Source: an uncultured Eudoraea sp.
Lineage (GTDB): Bacteria > Bacteroidota > Bacteroidia > Flavobacteriales > Flavobacteriaceae
Assembly: GCF_947258525.1 (NCBI RefSeq)
Contig: NZ_CAMYIP010000093.1
Coordinates: 1 to 37,698 of the forward strand
Direction of reading: 5' to 3'
DNA length: 37,698 nucleotides
Below are positions 32,203 to 37,698 of this stretch, in pieces (position 1 is the stretch's first letter; each line of letters starts with the position of its first letter). The position numbers were made by a program, and so were the translations under genes. Under the pieces are notes generated by a model. The model was not told where the DNA came from. It searched no databases and was given only the letters and a program-made list of their open reading frames with translations.

Positions 32203-34347
32203 ATGAGGCATTATTTTTTATTGACTTTCATCATAGTTTTTATTTGGAGCTGTAAACAAGATAAACAACGATCATTTGAGTATCCTACAATTACAAATAT
32301 CAAGAAAACTGAAGAGCATTTTGGGATACCTTATACTAACGAATTTGGGAATCTCGAAAACCTGAAAGATAGTACCGTTCTAAATTGGTATCGCGGGCAA
32401 GACGCTGTTGCTGAAGCGTATTTTTCTAACAATGAAGAATACGATGAACTATACAAGCATTATGATTCTCTTGAAAACAGGGAATCTGATCCGGCAGGGA
32501 ATATAAGATATAGTGAAGATGGTCAGGTATTTTATTTATCTGAGTTGAATAAAGAAGACCAGAAATATCTGTTTAGAAAGGGAACTAATAGTGCTGATCC
32601 TGAAAATTTATATGATCCTTCGACTTATTCGGATGGAACATTTGAAGTTGAATATTTAAAACCTTCGTATGATGGAAAATATGTGGCTCTTGCTATGGGT
32701 AAACCAGAAAACTTCTTTAATGATATTATTATCCTTGATTGCACAACTAAACACATAATTGGAAATCCAATCAAAAATGCTAAGCCCGAGAAAGCGGGGG
32801 GGATTGTATGGACTCCAGATAATTCTTCTATTCTATACATTGCCTATCCTAATAATGGCCCGGAGCAAAATGACAGGAACAGTTTTACGGCCTTATATAA
32901 CTTAAAAAAGCCTAATGAAGAGCCCAAAGTGGTATTTAAGGATGGGCTTTCAGGGATTTCGGTTAATGAGGAATATTATCCATTACCTAAATTCCGATCA
33001 ATGAAAGATAACTACATATTTATTTATCTTGCTAATGCTTCAGATTATTGGGATTGCTATTATTTACCTACTGAGGATTTTTTACAAGGCAATTATAATT
33101 GGAAATTATTATTTAAAGAACAGGAAAAAATCTTATATGATTATGGAAAAGAACGTGATCATATATTTTATTACCTCCGTGAAAATGGCGACAACATTGA
33201 GCTATGTTCCTCAGACTTAAAAAATCCGGATTTTAGTGACCCAAAAATTTTAGCCCGGGGTAAAGGGGAAAATCAAATTCAAAATTTAGCAGTTTTAAAA
33301 AATGAAATTTTTTATACGATTTCGACAAATGGTATTTCAGAAGTTTTATACAAATATGAATCTGATAAAGCCCCTGAGAAAATGGAACTGCCTTTCTCCT
33401 CAGGCGATGTTTCTCTAAATTGGCTTTCTCCTTACGAAAGCGAACTATGGATCACATTATCCGGTTGGACAGCTAATAGCAAAACCTATTATCGCAATGC
33501 CAATAATGAATTTGAATTTGTGGAGCTTGGTATGTGGCCAAGCTATCCAGAATTTAGCAATATCATAAGCGAAGTAGTTGAAGTAACATCACATGATGGC
33601 ACCAAAGTCCCATTAAGTATTGTCAGGCGGTCCGATCATGAGTTTAATCAGGGTGCGAAAGGAATAATAACCGCTTATGGCGCCTATGGAATGTCTGAAA
33701 CACCTTGGTTTCATGAAGCTATAATTGATTTTGTGAGTCAAGGTAATATTTATGCAACGGCACACGTACGAGGAGGTGGTGAAAAGGGACCCGCCTGGCA
33801 TAAGGCAGGGATGAAATCAACAAAAGAAAATTCCTGGAAAGATTTAAATGCCTGCAGTGAATATTTAATTAAAAATGGATATATAGGAGCAAAAAAATTG
33901 GGGCTTAATGTGAACAGTGCAGGTGCTATAACTGGGGCTATGGCAATAAATGAACGTCCTGATCTTTACAAAGTTTTCACTGGTTTTGCGCCAACCTTAA
34001 ACGTAATTAGAGTTGAATATATAGAGGAAATCGATGATTCCGATAGTGCTTTTGAATTTGGTACAATTACTGAATTAGAAAGTTATAAAGATCTCTTAAA
34101 GATGGATCCTGTGGTGAATCTATCAAATACAATTGACTATCCCAGCACCTTATTGATTATTGGGTTTCGAGACTATTTAATATCTCCTTCAGCCCCCGGG
34201 AAATACATTGCTTTGTTGCAATCATTTAATTCTGCCAACGACAAACCATATCTTTTGGATGTCAAATTTGATGCAGAGCATGAAATAGATTGGGTTGATG
34301 ATTTTGCCAGGATGCTTTATTTTACAGATAAAGAATTAGACAAGTAA
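32203..34347 (+). CDS. Prolyl-oligopeptidase-family (S9) lipoprotein
   Basis: A 714-residue protein with a lipoprotein signal (MRHYFLLTFIIVFIWSC, Cys17). The N-terminal part up to about 420 fits the S9A beta-propeller (DSTVLNWYRGQDAVAEAY, IRYSEDGQVFYLSELN). The C-terminal alpha/beta-hydrolase domain contains YGAYGMSETPWF, AHVRGGGEKGPAWHKAG and ENSWKDLNACSEYLIKNGYI, all typical for oligopeptidases. The nucleophile region is LNVNSAGAITG instead of E-G-G-S-N-G-G: the Ser remains but both flanking Gly residues are changed. The Asp is in FRDYLIS and the His in AEHEIDW, where G-H-G is usual. The triad may be complete but the pocket is unusual. It would act at the cell envelope on peptides. A strong terminator follows. 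Confidence 0.88.
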   Translation: MRHYFLLTFIIVFIWSCKQDKQRSFEYPTITNIKKTEEHFGIPYTNEFGNLENLKDSTVLNWYRGQDAVAEAYFSNNEEYDELYKHYDSLENRESDPAGNIRYSEDGQVFYLSELNKEDQKYLFRKGTNSADPENLYDPSTYSDGTFEVEYLKPSYDGKYVALAMGKPENFFNDIIILDCTTKHIIGNPIKNAKPEKAGGIVWTPDNSSILYIAYPNNGPEQNDRNSFTALYNLKKPNEEPKVVFKDGLSGISVNEEYYPLPKFRSMKDNYIFIYLANASDYWDCYYLPTEDFLQGNYNWKLLFKEQEKILYDYGKERDHIFYYLRENGDNIELCSSDLKNPDFSDPKILARGKGENQIQNLAVLKNEIFYTISTNGISEVLYKYESDKAPEKMELPFSSGDVSLNWLSPYESELWITLSGWTANSKTYYRNANNEFEFVELGMWPSYPEFSNIISEVVEVTSHDGTKVPLSIVRRSDHEFNQGAKGIITAYGAYGMSETPWFHEAIIDFVSQGNIYATAHVRGGGEKGPAWHKAGMKSTKENSWKDLNACSEYLIKNGYIGAKKLGLNVNSAGAITGAMAINERPDLYKVFTGFAPTLNVIRVEYIEEIDDSDSAFEFGTITELESYKDLLKMDPVVNLSNTIDYPSTLLIIGFRDYLISPSAPGKYIALLQSFNSANDKPYLLDVKFDAEHEIDWVDDFARMLYFTDKELDK

Positions 34348-34424
34348 CAAAGGCTAATTTTCAAAACTTTCCCTGTTGTTAATCTCCCTGCTAACACGAG
34401 CATCTTACTCATTTTCCACACACT

Positions 34425-34457
34425 ACAACCCTTTGAATTTCAAAGGGTTGTTTTGTC
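34425..34457. terminator. Bidirectional intrinsic terminator
   Basis: ACAACCCTTTGA and TCAAAGGGTTGT form a perfect 12-bp stem with a 3-base loop (34425-34451), followed by TTTGTCT. It lies between the convergent peptidase (ends 34347) and surface-lipoprotein (ends 34481) genes, so it can serve both. Confidence 0.85.
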
Positions 34458-34480
34458 TAAATCATCCTATTGCTCTCTGG

Positions 34481-36136
34481 TTAATCAGGATTACAATTTG
34501 TAAAGGATGGTTTGGGCAGGGTCCATTGAGGAGAGTCACTACTAAAATCAAAACAATCAACGACATTGCCAACATCCCATCCACTTAAGTCCTGATTTAT
34601 TGATGAACTAAAAAACATGGAACTCATAGAGGTAACATTACTTACATCCCAGGAACCAATATCTTGGTTAAAAGAGGAATGAAAGAACATACGGGACATA
34701 TCTGTAACGCTACTCACATCCCATGAACTGATATCCTGGTTAAAAGGATTGGGATCCAAATTCGTATAAATATCTGTACTATGAAACATTCCACTCATGG
34801 AGGTAACATTACTTACATCCCAGGAACCAATATCTTGATTAAATGAAGAATAGGAGAACATTTCAGCCATATCCGTAACACTGCTTACATTCCAATTTCC
34901 TATAGGTTGGTCAAAAACGGAAATTGTGAACATACCACTCATATCGGTTACATTACTGACATCCCAATCACCTATAGGCTGGTTGAAAGTAGAACCTCGG
35001 AACATACCTTTCATATCGGTTACACTACTTACATTCCAACTATTAATTGGTTGATTGAAAATAGAAGCTTCAAACATTTCAGTCATATCGGTGACATTAC
35101 TCACATCCCAATCACTTATATCCATGTTAAATGGATTAGGTGTAAAACTAACCCTATTACCCATAAACATTCTACTCATATTTGTAACATTACTGACATT
35201 CCAAGAACTGATGCTTTGATTAAAGCTTGAACCACCAAACATTTGACTCATATTTGTGACGTTACCTACATCCCACAAACTTATATCCTGGTTAAAAGAA
35301 GAAGAAAAGAACATGGAGGTCATATCATTAACATTACTCACATTCCATTTTCCTATCGGTTGGTTGAAGTCAGACAGATAAAACATTAGATTCATATCTG
35401 TAACATTACTCACATCCCAGGAGCTTATATCCCCATTAACAAGTTTAGAATAGAATAACTCACTCATATCGGTAACCTTGGTGGTACATGCCTTGGTGAC
35501 CTCCTCATCATTTTGAACCATTTCCCTTAGCATGGTTTCATCCACAATGGTATAGACTACACCATCAAGAATTCCTTGCTGCCCAACCTCTGCCCAATCA
35601 TAAGATTTAACGGTAACACCGTTTACATCCAGGTAAATAGGTGAGGTGAGCGGACATCCCTGTTCGTCTACTCCCTCTCCTTCAGGTGTGTTTGCACAAA
35701 CATCTATATCATCGGTAATACCATCCCCATCAGTATCGGACTGAGAAGAAGAACATCCGTTTTCATCTACGTCCTCTCCGGGAGGGGTATTTGGACAGTT
35801 ATCCACATCATCAAAAACCCCATCTTCATCCTCATCTGATTTTGAAAAAACCAGCGTAACATTCATATCAGATTCCATTGAAATGGATACCGGGTTCTCT
35901 GTACTTGTAAGATCTCCCATCCACTCTTTAAAAATATACCCTTCAGAAGGAGTGCCTGTTAGGGTAACAAGCGTACCATCCAAGAATGCACCCCCATCAG
36001 GCGATACACTTCCTCCTTCTTCAGGAGTTATGGTAACCGACAGGATGAACTTTTCAGGATCATCATCATCTTTTGAACAACCAAGGACTAGAAATAATAC
36101 GGGAATTAGCAGAAATATCTTGTGAAGTAATCTCAT
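34481..36136 (-). CDS. BspA-like DUF285-repeat surface lipoprotein
   Basis: A 551-residue lipoprotein. The signal ends LFLVLGC (Cys20), followed by SKDDDDPE, which fits the acidic export signal for surface lipoproteins in Bacteroidota. Next comes an InlB/FIVAR-like bacterial repeat (VTITPEEGGSVSPDGGAFLD, to about 97). Two thrombospondin type 3 calcium repeats follow (DEDEDGVFDDVDNCPNTPPG; DTDGDGITDDIDVCANTPEG). From about residue 215 to 535 there are some eleven DUF285 repeats of about 24 residues, consensus I-x-x-W-(D/N)-V-S-(N/S)-V-T-D-M-x-x-M-F-x-x-S-x-F-N-Q. Repeats of this kind form a solenoid and often mediate adhesion. No type IX C-terminal sorting domain is present. The partner is unknown. 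Confidence 0.92.
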   Translation of the reverse strand: MRLLHKIFLLIPVLFLVLGCSKDDDDPEKFILSVTITPEEGGSVSPDGGAFLDGTLVTLTGTPSEGYIFKEWMGDLTSTENPVSISMESDMNVTLVFSKSDEDEDGVFDDVDNCPNTPPGEDVDENGCSSSQSDTDGDGITDDIDVCANTPEGEGVDEQGCPLTSPIYLDVNGVTVKSYDWAEVGQQGILDGVVYTIVDETMLREMVQNDEEVTKACTTKVTDMSELFYSKLVNGDISSWDVSNVTDMNLMFYLSDFNQPIGKWNVSNVNDMTSMFFSSSFNQDISLWDVGNVTNMSQMFGGSSFNQSISSWNVSNVTNMSRMFMGNRVSFTPNPFNMDISDWDVSNVTDMTEMFEASIFNQPINSWNVSSVTDMKGMFRGSTFNQPIGDWDVSNVTDMSGMFTISVFDQPIGNWNVSSVTDMAEMFSYSSFNQDIGSWDVSNVTSMSGMFHSTDIYTNLDPNPFNQDISSWDVSSVTDMSRMFFHSSFNQDIGSWDVSNVTSMSSMFFSSSINQDLSGWDVGNVVDCFDFSSDSPQWTLPKPSFTNCNPD

Positions 36137-36261
36137 GTCTATATACTTTAAAAGTTATCAAATATTATCTGATAAACGTATAGGAAATTCCTTACTTAGG
36201 CAATGATCCCGGTCAGTTAAGAAGGTTTAGGGTCAAGGGATTTGGCGGGAAAAACGGAGCA

Positions 36262-37047
36262 TTACTTAAGGTTATTTAGTTCGTTATCAATCTCAATAAT
36301 CAGGCCGCGAACTTCGTTCAACACGCTCTGATTAAAATCAATCATAGCCTTACGAAATAAGGAACACTCATTAAGGATAAAAATAAATTCATTGTCCGTC
36401 CGGGCTCCTTCCGGGTCTTGTAATTGGATAGCCTTTTTGTACAAATCATGATCATAGTAATCTTCCCCTCCAGGGAATTTAAGTACGTAATCCGTAGAGT
36501 CTGGTATAACGGTAAAATACGTTCTAAAAAAGGGCATTTTTTTCTCGTATAAATCAAAAGACTTAAACTCATTGTGCATTTTGCTCAATGCCCTATAATA
36601 GAAATCGTAGAAGCGCGCTATATTCTTTCGAAGTGAATTGTTTTGTACCAGACCTACCTCATTGTTCTGCAGGTTTTCAAAGGTTGACCGGTGAAGGGCT
36701 GTCCAGAGTTTTATCCCTAGGGCATCGGTCATATTTATATCGGTTATAGAGGTACGATTTCCGAGCAGATATTCCAACAATTTTTGCTCCTCCCTTTGAA
36801 ATTTGCGATGATACTCCAGGTTAAAGCTAATATCCAGAGTATCGAGGAGGATATCCTCTCGTATATTAGTTAGAAGCGTAATTTCACTTTCCACCAATTT
36901 CCGCTCTTCATTCCAATTGTTAATCTGCAAGGCAATCAGAATCCCAATCACGACCAGTAAAATCTCTCCAAGGGCATATCTGGAATATTTGAAGAATTGG
37001 TTATCGTCTGCCAGTTTTTTACGGATTTTTCTGAAAAAGCCAATCAT
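36262..37047 (-). CDS. DUF6090 family membrane-anchored protein
   Basis: A 261-residue protein. The N-terminus MIGFFRKIRKKLADDNQFFK, followed by YALGEILLVVIGILIALQIN and NWNE, is the signature of the DUF6090 family common in Flavobacteriia. It has one membrane helix at about 26-43 with a basic cytosolic start. The rest (about 45-261) is mainly helical and extracytoplasmic (ESEITLLTNIREDILLDTLD; LFRKAMIDFNQSVLNEVRGL). The function of the family is unknown. The gene is solitary, on the same strand as the DUF285 protein, with 125 bases between them. Confidence 0.9.
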   Translation of the reverse strand: MIGFFRKIRKKLADDNQFFKYSRYALGEILLVVIGILIALQINNWNEERKLVESEITLLTNIREDILLDTLDISFNLEYHRKFQREEQKLLEYLLGNRTSITDINMTDALGIKLWTALHRSTFENLQNNEVGLVQNNSLRKNIARFYDFYYRALSKMHNEFKSFDLYEKKMPFFRTYFTVIPDSTDYVLKFPGGEDYYDHDLYKKAIQLQDPEGARTDNEFIFILNECSLFRKAMIDFNQSVLNEVRGLIIEIDNELNNLK

Positions 37048-37181
37048 GGTGAGTAAAAATTAGTTGTTATTCCTAAGGTAAGGAATTATTAAAAAAGGTT
37101 TAAAGTTTTAGTTCGAGGTACGAGGTTTGGAATTTGAGATTTGCGTTTTGGGTTTTGAATTTTGGTCCCGTCCTGTCCCGT

Positions 37182-37237
37182 CCCGATAGCTTCTCCTTCG
37201 TAATACTATGGAGAAGGAGCTATCGGGAGCTATCGGG
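37182..37237 (-). repeat. 46-bp hairpin repeat, copy 4 (inverted, with extra end)
   Basis: Bases 37182-37227 are the exact reverse complement of 3110-3155. The last ten bases (AGCTATCGGG) are repeated once more at 37228-37237. The upstream flank carries GAGGTTTGGAATTTGAG, like copy 1. An ATG inside the hairpin (37208) opens the frame of the following DUF2188 gene but is unlikely to be its true start. Confidence 0.9.
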
Positions 37238-37315
37238 ATGGAATTTAAATCTTTCACTCCCAAGCTTCAAATTTTATGGTATTATAGTATCTTCGGGAAC
37301 AGTAAAAAATGCCAA

Positions 37316-37606
37316 ATGGCGAAAAGCAATAAATCCGGTTCCTGGATAGACATTTTAATAGAACTTGTAGAGGTCTTTTTTAAAAGTTCGCGTCAAAGAA
37401 AACGAGGCAGGTCCTGGCACCAGCACGTGGTACCGCACGAATACGGATGGGCCGTAAGGCGTGAGGGGAATAAACGGATCACCTCTAAACACCGTCGTCA
37501 GGATACTGCTATCAGAAAAGCAAAACGACTGGCCAGGAAATACAAGGCGGATGTGATTATCCATAGACAGGATGGCACCATCCGCGATCGTATTAACTAT
37601 GATTGA
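37316..37606 (+). CDS. DUF2188 domain protein
   Basis: A 96-residue basic protein. The ATG at 37316 (MAKSNKSGSWIDILIELVEV) is chosen because the earlier in-frame ATGs at 37208 and 37238 lie in or next to the hairpin repeat. The C-terminal 55 residues are a DUF2188 domain: WHQHVVPHEYGWAVRREGNK, an alanine/arginine-rich helix DTAIRKAKRLARKYKADV, and VIIHRQDGTIRDR. The N-terminal part has one amphipathic helix. DUF2188 proteins are short and widespread, often near stress genes, and of unknown function. It is followed by about 90 bases of non-coding DNA to the window end. Confidence 0.85.
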   Translation: MAKSNKSGSWIDILIELVEVFFKSSRQRKRGRSWHQHVVPHEYGWAVRREGNKRITSKHRRQDTAIRKAKRLARKYKADVIIHRQDGTIRDRINYD

Positions 37607-37698
37607 TAGCGGATTGATTTGATCTTCTTTTAGATTTCTCAATCGGCACTTCGTACCTCATTTCGAAATGACATAGGTGTTCTGTAGAACGGAATTCA

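Overview
The window looks like chromosome of a marine-type member of Bacteroidota, most likely Flavobacteriaceae. The signs are a DUF6090 protein, lipoproteins with short lipoboxes followed by acidic residues, a thrombospondin-type-3/BspA-like surface lipoprotein, start codons without clear Shine-Dalgarno sequences, and several TAnnTTTG-type -7 promoter boxes. I saw no rRNA, tRNA, CRISPR array, transposase or phage gene. Most genes are on the minus strand.

Layout. 1-3 kb: the N-terminus of a membrane protein cut by the window edge, a small lipoprotein, a short-chain dehydrogenase and a DUF808 membrane protein; a 55-bp tandem duplication lies between the last two. 3.4-9.3 kb: an ion and osmotic homeostasis block with a short MscS channel, a CNNM/DUF21 transporter-like protein, an unknown protein, then a plus-strand operon of MscS, an MgtE soluble-domain protein without the membrane part, and full-length MgtE. 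9.5-12.3 kb: a minus-strand operon of a PepSY-like protein, a RimK-type glutamate ligase, an AstE/AspA-type zinc carboxypeptidase and a RimB-type aspartic protease. 12.6-13.3 kb: a Crp/Fnr-family regulator. 14-17 kb: a saccharopine-dehydrogenase-like enzyme and a secreted Sde182/DUF1593 nucleoside-hydrolase-like protein, the latter bracketed by direct repeats.

17.2-26.8 kb is the most unusual part: a four-gene minus-strand cluster. It encodes a catalytic-domain-only lipoxygenase-like protein, then 4 nt later a 1709-residue protein (pseudokinase, AAA ATPase, helical repeats, GAF, class III adenylyl cyclase), then two FAD oxidoreductases of the CrtI/retinol-saturase and amine-oxidase/COG2907 types whose genes overlap by 4 nt. 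I infer a lipid-oxidation (oxylipin or isoprenoid) module tied to cAMP signalling.

27-37.7 kb: a small unknown protein, a CBS-pair protein, an Asp/Asn beta-hydroxylase-like enzyme, an APH-type kinase, a phosphatidylserine-decarboxylase-like lipoprotein, a prolyl-oligopeptidase-like lipoprotein, a DUF285-repeat surface lipoprotein, a DUF6090 protein and a DUF2188 protein.

Two non-coding results stand out. First, the same 19-bp palindromic sequence, followed at exactly 17 nt by a TAnnTTT box, lies upstream of both the MscS-MgtE operon and the PepSY-RimK operon, so these may share one regulator. Second, a 46-bp hairpin element occurs four times in intergenic DNA, alongside other intergenic repeats. 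All calls come from reading the sequence by eye; no database search or structure prediction was run.
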